DNA of 64,000 bases from the NCBI RefSeq assembly GCF_905171765.1, contig NC_053390.1, positions 576,502,471 to 576,566,470 on the forward strand, read 5' to 3'. This document shows positions 20,215 to 31,908 of the stretch, one piece after another. How positions within the stretch are numbered: position 1 is the first letter of the stretch; each line of letters opens with the position of its first letter. The notes beneath the pieces are model-generated. The model saw only the letters and a program-made list of their open reading frames with translations. It ran no database searches and was not told the DNA's origin. The translations under genes were made by a program, and so were the position numbers. The stretch comes from Bufo bufo (Eukaryota; Chordata; Amphibia; Anura; Bufonidae).

Positions 20215-22690
20215 CTAGTAGCCATAGCCTGTAATATTATTACACTCCATAAATACATCCAGGCCCCTCTTGAATTCCTTTATTGTACTCACCATCACCA
20301 CCTCCTCAGGCAGAGAGTTCCATAGTCTCACTGCTCTTACCGTATAGAATCCTCTTCTATGTTTGTGTACAAACCTTCTTTCCTCCAGACGCAGAGGATG
20401 TCCCCTCGTCACAGTCACAGTCCTAAGAATAAATAGATGATGGGATAGATCTCTGTACTGACCCCTGATATATTTATACATAGTAATTAGATCTCCCCTC
20501 AGTCATCTTTTTTCTAAAGTGAATAACCCTAATTTTGATAATCTTTCAGGGTATTGTAGTTGCCCCATTCCTCTGTCCTCTGGACCCTCTCCAGCTTTGC
20601 TATGTCTGCCTTGTTCACAGGAGCCCAGAACTGTACACAGTACTCCATGTGTGGTCTGACTAGCGATTTGTAAAGTGGTAGGACTATGTTCTTATCACTG
20701 GCATCTATGCCCCTTTTGATGCAACCCATTATCTTATTGGCCTTGGCAGCAGCTGCCTGACACTGGTTTTTGCAGCTTAGTTTGCTGTTTATTAAAATTC
20801 CTAGATCCTTTTCCATGTCAGTGTTACCGAGTGTTTTACCATTTAGTATGTACGGGTGACTTGCATTATTCCTTCCCATGTGCATAACTTTACATTTGTC
20901 AGTGTTAAACCTCATCTGCCACTTATCTGCCCAAGCCTCCAATCTATCCAGATCCCTCTGTAGTAGTATACTGTTCTCTTCAGTGTTAATTACTTTACGC
21001 AGTTTAGTGTCATCTGTGAAAATTTATATTTTACTATGCAAGCCTTCTACAAGATCATTAATACATATATTGAAGAGAATAGGGCCCAATACTGAACCCT
21101 GAGGTACCCCACTAGTGACAGTGACCCAATCTGAGTGTGTACCATTAATAACCACCCTCTGTTTTCTATCACTCAGCCAGTTACTTACCCACATACAGAC
21201 ATTTTCTCCCAGTCCGAGCATTCTCATTTTATATACTAACCTTTCATGTGGTACAGTGTCAAATGCTTTGGAGAAGTCCAGATATACGACATCCATTGAT
21301 TCGCCGCTGTCAAGTATAGAGCTTACCTCCTCATAGAAACTGATTAAATTAGTTTGGCATGACCGATCCCTCATGAAGCCATGCTGATATGACATTATTT
21401 GCTTATTTCCGTTGAGATGCTCTAAGATAGCATCTCTTAGAAAACCTTCAAACATTTTACCCACAACAGATATTAAACTTACTGCCTATAGTTTCCAGGC
21501 TCTGTTTTTGGACCCTTTTTGAATATTGGCACCACATTTGCTATGTGCCAATCCTGTTGAACACTCCCTGTCAGTATAGAGTGTGTAAATATCAGAAATA
21601 AGGGTCTGGCTATGACATTACTTAATTCTCTTAGGATACGGGGGTGTATGCCATCCGGTCCTGGCGATTTGTCTATTTTAATCTTTTTAAGTCGCTGTTG
21701 TACTTCTTCCTGGGTCAGACAGGGCACTTTTAATAGGGAATTTATTTTTACATTCAGCATTTCATCTGACAGTTTATTTTCCTCAGTGAATACATTGAAG
21801 AAAAAAATATTTAACAGCTTTGCTTTCTCCTCGTCGCTCTCTGCGACTCCCCCCTCATTACTCTTTAAAGGGCCGACACCTTTAGATTTATACATTTTAA
21901 CATTTATATAATTGAAGAACATTTTAGGGTTAGTTTTACTCTCTTTGGCAATTAATCTCTCGGTCTGTAGTTTGTCCGCTTTTATTTGTTTTTTACATGT
22001 TCTATTTCTTTCCTTATAGTTTTTCAGTGCTTCCGTGCTACCCTCCTGTTTTAGTGATATTTATGCTTTCTTTTTGTCATTTATTGCTTTCTTTACAGTT
22101 CTATTTATCCACATTGGTTTCTTTTTGTTCCTTAACCTTTTATTCCCATACAGTATGTACCTCTCACAATGAGATTTTAGGATGCTTTTAAAGATATCCC
22201 ATTTTGTGGCTGTATTTTTATTTTTGGGGACTTTGTCCCAGTTAGTTAGGCCTATGGCCTCTCTTAGTTGGCTAAATTTAGCTTTTTTAAAGTTTGATAT
22301 TTTTGTTCCTCTCTGTAGAAACGCTCTTTTGAATGATAATTGGAAGGTTATTACTTTATGGTCACTATTTCCCAGGTGTCCCCTAACCTGCACGTCTGTT
22401 GTTCTGTCAGGCCTATTGGTTAATACTAAGTCCAGTATGGCCGTCCCTCTAGTCGGGTCATGAACCAGTTGGGAGAGGTAATTGTCTTTGGTTATTACCA
22501 AGAACCTGTTTCCTTTATGAGATATACAAGTTTCAGTTTCCCAGTCTATATCTGGGTAGTTGAAGTCCCCCATAATAACCACCTCATTATGATTTGCCAC
22601 TTGTCTATCTCGTTTAGTAGTTGATTTTCTGTGGACTCTAGCCATCTTTCTCCCCAACACATCTGCCCCTTCCCCATTGAGGTGCAACCC
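20215..22690 (-). pseudogene. CR1 ORF2: endonuclease and reverse transcriptase, frameshifted
   Basis: Pieces in N-to-C order are as follows. An AP-endonuclease C-terminal part has VIMGDFNYPDIDWE and LGNSDHKVITF (22687-22061). An RT start has DKSPGPDGIHPRILREL (21922-21479). The RT core has [17 protein letters not shown] and [15 protein letters not shown] (21464-21024). The catalytic box reads FTDD (normally FADD) after a stop near 21030. The thumb and C-terminal domain have HMGRNNASHPYILNGK and LVRPHMEYCVQFWAP (20942-20529), then YKYIRGQYRDLSHHLF (20481-20215). At least three frame changes occur. The protein would nick target DNA and prime reverse transcription; this copy is dead. Confidence 0.9.
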
Positions 22691-22981
22691 GTGCCTACGA
22701 TAGAGCCTGTAGCCGATAGAGAAGTTGTCCCAGTTCTCCAGGAACCCAAACCTCTCCTTCCTACACCAATTCTTGAGCCACTTGTTAATCTCCCTAATCT
22801 CCCGCTACCTTTCTTGTGTGGCCTGTGGTACAGTCAGTATTTTGGAAAATACTACCTTTGAGGTCCTTGCCCTAAGCTTTTGACCTAAATCCCTGAAATC
22901 ATTTTTAAGGACTCTCCACCTACCTCTAACTTTGTCATTGGTTCCGATATGGACCATGACCGCTGGATCTTCTCCAGCCCC

Positions 22982-23596
22982 TCACAGTAATCTGTCAACC
23001 CGATCCACGATGTGTCTAACTCTAGCGCCAGGAAGACAGAACACTGTTCGGCGATCACGGTCTTTGTGACAAATTGCCCTATCTGTTCCCCTAATAATGG
23101 AGTCTCCCACTACCAGCACCTGTCTGGCCTGCCCTGTTCTTCTGGTTCCCTGCTTACTGGAGCTGACATTCCCCTGACTGGCAGAGGAAGTGTGCGGCTG
23201 CAGCAGTGCCGTCCCTGGACTGACATCCCCCTCATCTGCCAAATGTGCAAACTTGTTGGGGTGTGTCAGATCAGGGCTAGCCTCCCTGGCACTCTTCCCT
23301 CTACCCCGCTTTCTAACTGTTACCCAGCTAGCTACCTCACTTTCCTTAGCCTCCTCTCTGTCACCCTCCCTCTCATCTACCCTAAAGAGTGCTTGCTTGG
23401 TGAGAAGCAAACTCTTTTGCAAATTGTCAATCCCTCTCAGTGTTGCAACTTGCCCGTTTAGAGACTCAATTTGCGATTCCAAATGGGTAATTTGCTCACA
23501 TCTTGAAAAAAGATATACACCCTCGAACGGCTGTTCTAGGACTGCATACATCATGCAAGGTGTGCACTGGACTGCGTTGTCAATTGTGCAACACAT
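22982..23596 (-). pseudogene. CR1 ORF1 with coiled coil and esterase (SGNH) start
   Basis: The ORF has a Cys-containing N-terminus (CCTIDNAVQCTPCM), a heptad-like stretch (THLESQIESLNGQVATLRG), a basic, Ser-rich linker and an esterase signature, VLVVGDSIIRGTD, with the catalytic Ser in GDS. Residues after VRHIVDRVDRLL are lost at a stop, so only the start of the esterase domain is in this ORF. Esterase-bearing ORF1 is known from CR1-like LINEs. The role is probably RNP formation or lipid interaction; that part is inference. Confidence 0.8.
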
Positions 23597-23989
23597 ACTA
23601 AATGGGGATTATACCACAAAAGCAAAAAATACAATATAATGTAGTAAAAAGAAACTGGCTAATTGCAGTCCCCCACTGAAGTCCCTGAGTCTAAAGTCAC
23701 TTAATCTTAAGTCACACACTTACACAACCACACACTTAATCAACCACGCGTCACGGTCAAACTCGCGTTATATATCTGCTTATATAAATATAAATGAAGC
23801 TCACTACACCAGCCTGGTTTGTTTTCCCTCTGTAAATGTGCAAATTATATCAAAACCTAATAAATGTATTTAAAAAAAAAGACTATGAAAACAATTGATG
23901 GCGCTGTTCATGAGCCATGAACAGCACCATCTATTGGAGTCATAGTCTTTTCATAAGACTATAAATCCAATAAATGGCGCTGTTCATGA

Positions 23990-24605
23990 GTAGTGTTGAT
24001 CACGAATATTCAGCAAATTTTTATTGCAAATTTTCCATGCAAATGGTTTTTCAGTTGAAAAACAGGCAGATTTAGCTCATTTGCATATGTCCAAGATTAT
24101 GCAAATGTGTTTACATGACAAAACTGTATAGAAAGGTTATTGAATATAATGTCAGGACAATCAGAAAACTTTTTGTCACCCTAATGATAATGATCTAGGT
24201 GCGCAGGTCCACCCAAGCCATCCAACAGTTATGAAGCAACTTTGAGGCTTACTGGCTCTCAGTCAGATGAGAGCTGGTTTTGAATGTTTCATAGTGCACA
24301 AGGCTGCCATTGTAAGGTATGCTGACTGTTTCTGTCTCATGGATTGATTGTTGGCTTACACATACCCGGCTTTTGGCATATAGTCGTTGTCCATTGTATG
24401 TCATAGGTAATGGGAGTCCAAGATGCATACAGACATACTCCTCATGCTGTTTCCAAACCATTTCGGTGGTGTTTTCATCAATTTTTAACCTTTTTCTGTG
24501 AACCAGACATCCTCTCTTTTTCAGAGCAGGGGGTGCCTGGTTTAATGCTCGGGTCTCCCATTGATTTTCATTGTGTAAACACTGTGATGTGCTCGCTCAA
24601 CACTA
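23990..24605 (-). repeat. Right inverted arm of the hAT fold-back element
   Basis: This is the inverted partner of 18142-18772. The outer end is GCTCGCTCAACACTA followed by the TSD CTAACCAA. Read on the minus strand, it aligns with the left arm through GGCACCCCCTGCTCTGAA and on to AAAAACCATTTGCAT. Differences are scattered substitutions and small indels. Confidence 0.9.
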
Positions 24606-24613
24606 CTAACCAA

Positions 24614-25297
24614 CAATGATTGGAAAACTCCAAGTTAGGAAGGTGTGTCTAACTGATAAGTTTGTGATCATAAACCACACACACATGGAGGGGAAAAAAA
24701 GAGAGAACACAGAAACTCAGAAAAACAAAGAAAGAGAGAGACCCCTGGAGGAAAATCCCAATAATTAGAACAGACTTGAGAGCTGACTTCCCTTAGACTA
24801 TGCATATCAACTGCACTCTCGGGTAACTTATAACTTTATTATGTGTAGTATTGATTGAATTAATTGGCTTGATATTTAGCAACTCCCTTCTTTATTGCGG
24901 ATGTGTAGTGTTAAAAAGTACTACATCAATATTTTCACTATTCATTAAAGATGCATATTACTAAATATAAAAATCACATTTTTATATTGATATCAAAGAA
25001 ACTTTCAGATTGGAATATGCATATTCCCTAGTCTATATCAGGCCTGATAATTTATAATCACTTGTAGCAATACTACGCAATTTCCAAGATTGGTTATAGT
25101 TTGAGCAGAGCAAGGGTTCGTATCTGTCACTATTGAGTGTATATCTCATAATTGTCATCGAGACGCTTGTATTACATTTCTATGTTTGAGAGGTGTTATG
25201 GAACGCTGGTAGTCGTGTTAGAGTCATCTAGTGGCGACTTTTGGGTACTGCATATCACTGTGTGTTATTGCATATTATTGAGTTTTACATTCATTAA
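24614..25297 (+). repeat. Retrovirus-like 5' LTR, central part
   Basis: The stretch from 25164 onward (CGCTTGTATTACATTTCTAT, TGAGAGGTGTTATGGAACGC) is repeated at 62149-62483, which supports an LTR. Its left continuation was cut by the hAT fold-back element. It runs to TTCATTAA (25290-25297), where a 1.7-kb hAT element is inserted. The part 24614-25163 has no second copy in the window, so its LTR status is inferred. Confidence 0.6.
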
Positions 25298-27038
25298 TAG
25301 TGATGAACGAACATCTGCCGGGACGGTTCGCGAACGCGATCAAATGTTCGCAAACCGCAAGTTTGTGGCGGGTCCCATTCATTTTAATGGCAGGCGAACC
25401 TGAAAAACCTTCAGATCATATTTGCAGCCAAGAAATAATTACTAGAAGTGCACAAATAGTCCCACAACATGGACAGTGACATACCAGATGTATTATTCTA
25501 ATTTGCGATCTCCGTTCATAATTTTTTTCAATGCGAAATATCGGCAATATAATTTTCGCGTACACGCATGCGCAAATGCACTATACAGTACTCAAATGCA
25601 CTATAAAGAAAGTATATTGGTATATAACACCCCGCATCAATCTTTTTTTTTGGGGGGGACAACTGGTATATCACACCAGTAGAAATTATTTGTTCCAATA
25701 ACGCTTGTGCCTCTATATACCTGCAGTATCGCAGCAGAACTGCACACAACTGCTGCACAATACAAATACACTATAATATACTTTCTAACATAATAAGTGT
25801 ATTATAACATTGTACAAGGAAGGCAATCCATTAGAATATACATCAAGATAAAACGTAACCTTTATTAATTTTACTATGAGGATCCATTCACACGTCCGGA
25901 AGTGTTTTGCGGATCCGCAAAACACCGACACCGGCAATGTGCATTCCGCAATTTGTGGACCGCACATCGCCGGCACTATAATAGAAAATGCCTAATCTTA
26001 TCTGCAATTGCGGACAAGAATAGGACATGTTCTATTTTTTTGCGGAAGCGGAAGTGCGTATCCGCAAATGCGGATGTGGATCCGCAAATGCGGACAGCAC
26101 ATTCCGGCCCCATTGAAAATGAATGGGTCTGCACCTGTTCCGCAAAATTGTGGAACAGATGCGGACCCATTTTGCGGACGTGTGAATGGAAAAGATATCC
26201 CTCAAAATTAAAATAAATTAAATTATAAAAGTTACGCAAAAAGCATAGATGTGGTAGGCAATAACAAGTGCTCGGCTGCACTAAATCAGGTGCTCGGCGG
26301 CACCAAATCAGAAATCATATGTCCTGCCACCATCCGGGGGGTTCCAGTGTACATCCATGAATCCCGGAGGGAAAGCAAAAAACATCTATCCCTGGGCTAG
26401 ATGATGATGTGGTATTGAAGGACAGGGTGGGCAAAGAACTATCCCTGATATTGCCCTACAGGGGGGTGCTATTCTGGCCCTGATAGCCTAACCACAGACC
26501 ACCCGCCCTGATAAGAGCGACCCCGTCCGGAACCTTACCCTATTTAAAAATGGCCCTAGTAAGCCCCTAGCCCCTAGGCCCCTGACTTCCAGGTGATCAC
26601 TATATAGATCTATGTGTTTTTGACTCATTATAAAAGTATATTATAAGTATATTGCACCCCTCTGTGTATCACACATATCGATAGCACACCTATACTAGTC
26701 CTTAAAATGACTTTTGTGGCCCTATTAGCTAGCGTTTGGTGTCCCTTACAGCCTGTCCCTGCTCCACACAGCAACCTCTCCCTACACTGGTAAAACACTG
26801 AATGTAAAATGGCGGCCAGATCAGGTTTATTTATAAGGTAGGGGGTATGTCCATGTGTTGAAATGTCTCAATTGGCTGTCCTGTACCACCTGATGGATGT
26901 GTCATGGGTCAAAGTTCTTCACAATGTAAAAGAATATGGCGGGCGCAAATTTCTCCATATGATCGCATGTTCTGCGAATCGCGAACACGCAAAGTTCGCA
27001 GCGAAACGACCACTGGGGGAACCGCAAGGCCATCTCTA
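25298..27038. mobile_element. Non-autonomous hAT element, 1741 bp
   Basis: It is flanked by an exact 8-bp duplication, TTCATTAA (25290-25297 and 27039-27046). It starts TAGTGATGAACGAACATC and ends GCCATCTCTA, so the outer bases are inverted (TAGTGATG against TAGAGATG). Subterminal GTTCGCGAACGC and GTTCGCAGCGAAACG motifs lie near both ends. The uninterrupted target is seen in the other LTR copy (ATATTCATTAAGC near 62270). It contains a MITE at 25881 and no transposase. Confidence 0.88.
25881..26190. mobile_element. MITE nested in the hAT element, 'TCCATTCACACGTCCG' ends
   Basis: The left end CCATTCACACGTCCGGAAGT is mirrored by GCGGACGTGTGAATGG. The interior has inverted GCGGATCCGC and TGCGGACAAGAATAGG blocks resembling the MITEs at 2946 and 3986. 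The sequence from 26191 to 26870 inside the hAT element holds nothing I recognise. Confidence 0.7.
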
Positions 27039-27046
27039 TTCATTAA

Positions 27047-27253
27047 GCTTTGATTGTATTTTGAGTTATTGTATAATAAATTATTTATATTTTTGCATAG
27101 ACGCTTGTACCTTATTTTACTGATTGCACAATATAATTAAAATAACGACGATCTCTTTTGGAGGTGTTTTATATGTCCACCTCTAGGATCAATTCACTTT
27201 GAAATTTTTCCTTTGAGCCTTACTTTTATACAAAGCGTTTGCTTTATATCCCT
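27047..27253 (+). repeat. Retrovirus-like 5' LTR, 3' part
   Basis: It continues the LTR after the 1.7-kb hAT element (GCTTTGATTGTATTTTGAGT...) and matches 62276-62478. AATAAA lies near 27075 as a possible poly(A) signal. It ends in TTGCTTTATATCCCT (27239-27253), which is duplicated at 42596-42610 on the far side of the Penelope-like insertion. The last four bases of the LTR, GACA, follow there. Confidence 0.8.
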
Positions 27254-27419
27254 ATATACAATTGATGGCTGGCACTCTACTGAATATATTTTTTTTCGGT
27301 GCTCAATGATGGAGATTATCTCCGCAACAATATTATAAATTAATTCACGGCACTCAAGTTGATGCGAATAAAGTTGAAGGTTTTTATTTGAAATGCCACC
27401 AGTGGTTATCAGTTTATTT

Positions 27420-27462
27420 GGCCAACGTTTCGGTCCTCCCGGACCTTGTTCACAGCCTGTTA
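27420..27462 (-). ncRNA. Degenerate hammerhead motif in Penelope 3' end
   Basis: On the minus strand a perfect stem II (GGUCC/GGACC with loop GGGA) is followed by GAA, ACGU as a minimal stem III, then U. The first core block reads CUGUGAA rather than CUGANGA and stem I is not evident. It is probably a decayed hammerhead, the partner of the motif at 39570 in the same PLE. Confidence 0.45.
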
Positions 27463-27609
27463 ATTATAATAACACTAAATAAATATATGACAAAACAGCA
27501 AAATGAAACAATATTACTAAACAGAACCACATAGAGGCAAATATATAGGTATATACAATATTTCCGTCTGCATACAGATGTAAAGATACATATTCTGATC
27601 ATGGGGTAG

Positions 27610-28252
27610 TGTCACGACTGTATGTGAGCAACAATAGTATACACAGTAAAAGAGCTACTGACCGGACCCAAACTAGGGAGGATAAAGGGTGACCCCTGTC
27701 CGACCCTCAAAGCTCTCCCTATGCTGCTAAAGCACATGCCCGGATCCAAATGGCGGAACGAGGCATGCCCACGTGCCTAAGACTGATGACCACTGTAACC
27801 CCTACAATAGTGGAAGGGGCACGGCCACCGGTGCCCTACTCAGTATATGGAGGGAACCGTGGCCACCTCAGATCCAGTCAGAAAATAATCAGGTACACAA
27901 CAATGTCTGTACACTTAGCTGAAGGTGTTGCAGCCGCAGAGAAGACGGATCCAAGGACAGCTGGCAACATCCGGAGTGCTTGCTGCAGCAGAACACAGGT
28001 CCAGTGAACTGATAGCTACAAGTGAAGATACTAAAGCAAGAGCTACAACTGAAATGAGAACTATAATCCACGCCCTACAATAGGAGGAGGGGTGATATAA
28101 AGAGAGGGAAATCAAACGCATGAGGAACAGCTGGGAGGAAGGAAATCAAAAGTAAACAGAGCAGTGAGAACTCCTCCCAGCTCTAGTAGTGACATCATCA
28201 CAGGGGTGGAGAAACAGAGCTGTGAGAACGTCCCAAAGCTCTGGTAGTGACA
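27610..28252 (-). repeat. Gypsy 3' LTR
   Basis: It begins TGTCACGACTG and ends AGTGACA in plus orientation. It is downstream of the chromodomain and so is the 3' LTR. It is almost identical to 38455-39097. The chromodomain ORF reads into it and stops at 28146. Confidence 0.95.
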
Positions 28253-28776
28253 GTACCCCCCCCCCCCCTCTACGGGTGGACTCCGGACACCCAGGACCCA
28301 CCTTCTCAGGATGAGCCCTATGAAATGCCCTGATGAGGCGAGTGGCTTTAATGTCCGACACCGGAACCCACATCCTCTCCTCAGGACCATAACCCTTCCA
28401 ATGAACGAGGTACTGAAGAGAACCGCGGACAATGCGAGAGTCCACAATTCTGGAAACCTCAAACTCCAGATTGCCATCAACCAAAATCGGAGGAGGAGGC
28501 AAAGAGGAGGGTACCGTGGGCTGGACATATGGTTTTAAGAGAGATCTGTAAAATACATTATGTATCTTCCAAACCCGTGGAAGATCAAGACGGAAGGCAA
28601 CAGGATTGATGACTGACAAGATTTTATAAGGCCCAATAAACTTGGGACCCAATTTCCAGGAGGGAACCTTCAGTTTAATGTTTCTTGTAGACAACCACAC
28701 CAGATCACCCACATTCAGGTCCGGACCAGGCACACGTCTCTTATCAGCCACACGCCTATACCTCTCACTCATCTTT
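28146..28776 (-). CDS. Gypsy integrase C-terminus and chromodomain
   Basis: This is the end of the gypsy pol, separated from the rest by the piggyBac. It continues the integrase C-terminal domain (LNVGDLVWLSTRNIK, KLGPKFIGPYKIL, VFYRSLLKPYV) and ends in a chromodomain (RGSLQYLVHWKGYGPEERMW, VPVSDIKATRLIRAFHRAHP). Chromodomains steer integration toward particular chromatin in chromoviruses. Excising the piggyBac with one TTAA puts this ORF exactly in frame with the integrase ORF upstream (807 bases from 35577). The tail after GGGG reads into the LTR. Confidence 0.93.
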
Positions 28777-29399
28777 TTAACCACCATTGCCCCCAGTGCT
28801 TAAACACCCTGAAAGACCAGGCCACTTTTTACACTTCTGACCTACACTACTTTCACCGTTTTTTGCTCGGTCATGCAACTTACCACCCAAATGAATTTTA
28901 CCTCCTTTTCTTCTCACTAATAGAGCTTTCATTTGGTGGTATTTCATTGCTGCTGACATTTAAACTTTTTTTGTTATTAATCGAAATTTAACGATTTTTT
29001 TGCAAAAAAATGACATTTTTCACTTTCAGTTGTCAAATTTTGCAGAAAAAACGAGATCCATATATAAATTTTGCTCTAAATTTATTGTTCTACATGTCTT
29101 TGATAAAAAAAAAATGTTTGGGTAAAAAAAAAATGGTTTGGGTAAAAGTTATAGCGTTTACAAACTATGGTACAAAAATGTGAATTTCCGCTTTTTGAAG
29201 CAGCTCTGACTTTCTGAGCACCTGTCATGTTTCCTGAGGTTCTACAATGCCCAGACAGTACAAACACCCCACAAATGACCCCATTTTGGAAAGTACACAC
29301 CCTAAGGTATTCGCTGATGGGCATAGTGAGTTCATAGAACTTTTTATTTTTTGTCACAAGTTAGCGGAAAATGATGATTTATTTATTTATTTATTTTTT

Positions 29400-30160
29400 T
29401 CTTACAAAGTCTCATATTCCACTAACTTGTGACAAAAAATAAAAAGTTCTATGAACTCACTATGCCCATCAAGAAATACCTTGGGGTCTCTTCTTTCCAA
29501 AATGCGGTCACTTGTGGGGTAGTTATACTGCCCTGGCATTCTAGGGGCCCAAATGTGTGGTAAGGAGTTTGAAATCAAATTCTGTAAAAAATGACGAGTG
29601 AAATCCGAAAGGTGCTCTTTGGAATATGGGCCCCTTTGCCCACCTAGGCTGCAGAAAAGTGTCACACATCTGGTATCTCTGTATTCAGGAGAAGTTGAGG
29701 AATGTGTTTTGGGGTGTCTTTTTACATATACCCATGCTGGGTGAGATAAATATCTTGGTCAAATGCCAACTTTGTATAAAAAAATGGGAAAAGTTGTCTT
29801 TTGCCAAGATATTTCTCTCACCCAGCATGGGTATATGTAAAATGACAACCCAAAACACATTCCCCACCTTCTCTTGAGTATGGAGATACCAGATGTGTGA
29901 CACTTTTTTGCAGCCTAGGTGGGCAAAGGGGCCCATATTCCAAAGAGCACCTTTCGGATTTCACAGGTCATTTTTTACAGAATTTGATTTCAAACTCCTT
30001 ACCACACATTTGGGCCCCTAGAATGCCAGGGCAGTATAACTACCCCACAAGTGACCCCATTTTGGAAAGAAGAGACCCCAAGGTATTCGCTGATGGGCAT
30101 AGTGAGTTCATGGAAGTTTTTATTTTTTGTCACAAGTTAGTGGAATATGAGACTTTGTAT
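29400..30160. repeat. Giant palindrome 1 of the autonomous piggyBac
   Basis: The arms of about 370 bp run from CAAAGTCTCATATTCCACTA to its inverse TAGTGGAATATGAGACTTTG, centred near 29780. The core orientation (GGTCAAATGCCAACTTTG first) is the same as in both palindromes at 13250-14705. Homologous to 13250-14005. Confidence 0.92.
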
Positions 30161-30189
30161 GAAAAAAATAAAAATAAAAAATAAATCAT

Positions 30190-30900
30190 TATTTTCCACT
30201 AACTTGTGACAAAAAATAAAAAATTCTAGGAACTCGCCATGCCCCTCACGGAATACCTTGGGGTGTCTTCTTTCCAAAATGGGGTCACTTGTGGGGTAGT
30301 TATACTGCCCTGGCATTTTCCAGGGGCCCTAATGTGTTTGTTTAGTAGGTTAATGACCTGTGAAATCCGAAAGGTGCTCTTTGGAATGTGGGCCCCTTTG
30401 CCCACCTAGGCTGCAAAAAAGTGTCACACATCTGGTATCTCCGTACTCAGGAGAAGGTGGGGAATGTGTTTTGGGGTGTCATTTTACATATGCCCATGCT
30501 GGGTGAGAGAAATATCTTGGCAAAAGACAACTTTTCCCATTTTTTTATACAAAGTTGGCATTTGACCAAGATATTTATCTCACCCAGCATGGGTATATGT
30601 AAAAAGACACCCCAAAACACATTCCTCAACTTCTCCTGAATACAGAGATACCAGATGTGTGACTCTTTTTTGCAGCCTAGGTGGGCAAAGGTGCCCAAAT
30701 TCCTTTTAGGAGGGCATTTTTAGACATTTGGATACCAGACTTCTTCTCACGCTTTGGGGCCCCTAAAATGCCAGGGCAGTATAAATACCCCACATGTGAC
30801 CCCATTTTGGAAAGAAGACACCCCAAGGTATTCAATGAGGGGCATGGCGAGTTCATTGAAAAAAAAAATTTGGGCACAAGTTTGCGGAAATTGATTTTTT
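30190..30900. repeat. Giant palindrome 2 of the autonomous piggyBac, core inverted
   Basis: It runs from TTCCACTAACTTGTGAC to CACAAGTTTGCGGAA, centred near 30540. The asymmetric core reads GGCAAAAGACAACTTTTCCC first, the reverse of the equivalent palindrome at 14030-14705. 30900-31900 holds a third, partial unit (CTTTCCGCTAACTTGGG), then AT-rich and non-coding sequence up to the transposase stop. Confidence 0.9.
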
Positions 30901-31908
30901 TGATTTTGTTCTCACAAAGTCTCCCTTTCCGCTAACTTGGGACAAAAATTTCAATCTTTCATGGACTCAATATGCCCCTCAGCGAATACCTTGGGGTGTC
31001 TTCTTTCCAAAATGGTGTTATTTGTGGGGTGTTTGTACTGCCCTGGAATTTGAGGGTCTCCGCAATCATTACATGTATGCCCAGCATTAGGAGTTTCTGC
31101 TATTCTCCTTATATTGAGCATACGGGTAATGAGATTTTTTTTTTCCGTTCAGCCTCTGGGCTGAAAGAAAAAAATGAACGGCACAGATTTCTTCATTCGC
31201 ATCGATCAATGTGGATGAAAAAATCTCTGCCAAAAAAAGAAAAAGGAGGGGAAAGGCGTCTGCCAGGACATAGGAGCTCCGCCCAACATCCATACCCACT
31301 TCAGCTCGTATGCCCTGGCAAACCAGATTTCTCCATTCACATCAATCGATGTGGATGAATAAATCATTGCCGGGATTTTTTTTTTTATATATACAAAGTG
31401 TTTGCCAAAGTATATGAACACCGCCACCTCCTCAGCTCATATGCCTCGGCAAACATATCTTTTACTGCAGAGGAGAAATCTCGTCTTGCAGCGCCGCACA
31501 CACCGACTTGCGTGTAATCTGACAGCAGCGCAATGCTTCTGTCCGAATGCACATCAGTGCTGCAGCTGGTCGATCAGTTGGTCCACCTGGAAGGTAAAAA
31601 AAACAAAACAAAAAAGAAAAAACCAGGCCGCAAAGCAATAACTTTATTAACTTTAGAACAGAACATATTAACTTTTTTTTAACTTTTTTAACTTTTTTAC
31701 TTACCGGTAATTTTTTTTTTGTTTAGTTTTTTTTACCTTTATAGAACAAACCTCTCCTTCCCCATGGGACAATGTGCAAAGCGCAAATCGCCCAAAGATG
31801 TGGCGAAGTACGTTATGCACTTTATCCCAGGTGAAAGGAGAGGTTTGCAGCAGCTGAGAGTAAAAGGGCCCTAATAGCCCTGTGTGCCTGTCCTGTGAGA
31901 TGCAATCC

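Larger units (their letters stand above)
20013..23830 (-). mobile_element. CR1 LINE, near full length, minus strand
   Basis: The 3' end carries the ACATAGTAACATAGTACATA tail (on the plus strand, at 20013). Upstream on the minus strand are ORF2 (20215-22690) and ORF1 (22982-23596), then about 230 bp of putative 5' UTR. The esterase-type ORF1 and the tail sequence point to CR1. Frameshifts break ORF2. It lies between the arms of the hAT fold-back element. The 5' boundary is approximate; I did not find a TSD. Confidence 0.85.
18142..24605. mobile_element. hAT fold-back element, 6464 bp, with ~620-bp inverted arms
   Basis: The element starts TAGTGTTGATCAAGC and ends GCTCGCTCAACACTA. It is flanked by an exact 8-bp duplication, CTAACCAA (18134-18141 and 24606-24613), the TSD length of hAT elements. 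The outer ~620 bp at each end are inverted copies of each other. Both arms resemble the 5' end of the hAT element at 43647 (shared GGCACCCCCTGCTC and ATGTCTGGATGCATCTTGGA), so this is a two-5'-ends fold-back. Inside are palindromic GAACAGCGCCATCTATTGGA repeats, a MITE (19011-19860) and a CR1 LINE (20013-23830). It has no transposase of its own. Confidence 0.88.

Noticed and set aside
22982..23596. Host SGNH-hydrolase gene
   Set aside because: The GDS motif and coiled coil fit CR1 ORF1, and ORF2 of the same LINE follows on the same strand.
27750..28121. Identical 85-aa and 68-aa ORFs also found at 38595-38966
   Set aside because: They lie in the two LTRs of one gypsy element; identity reflects LTR duplication.
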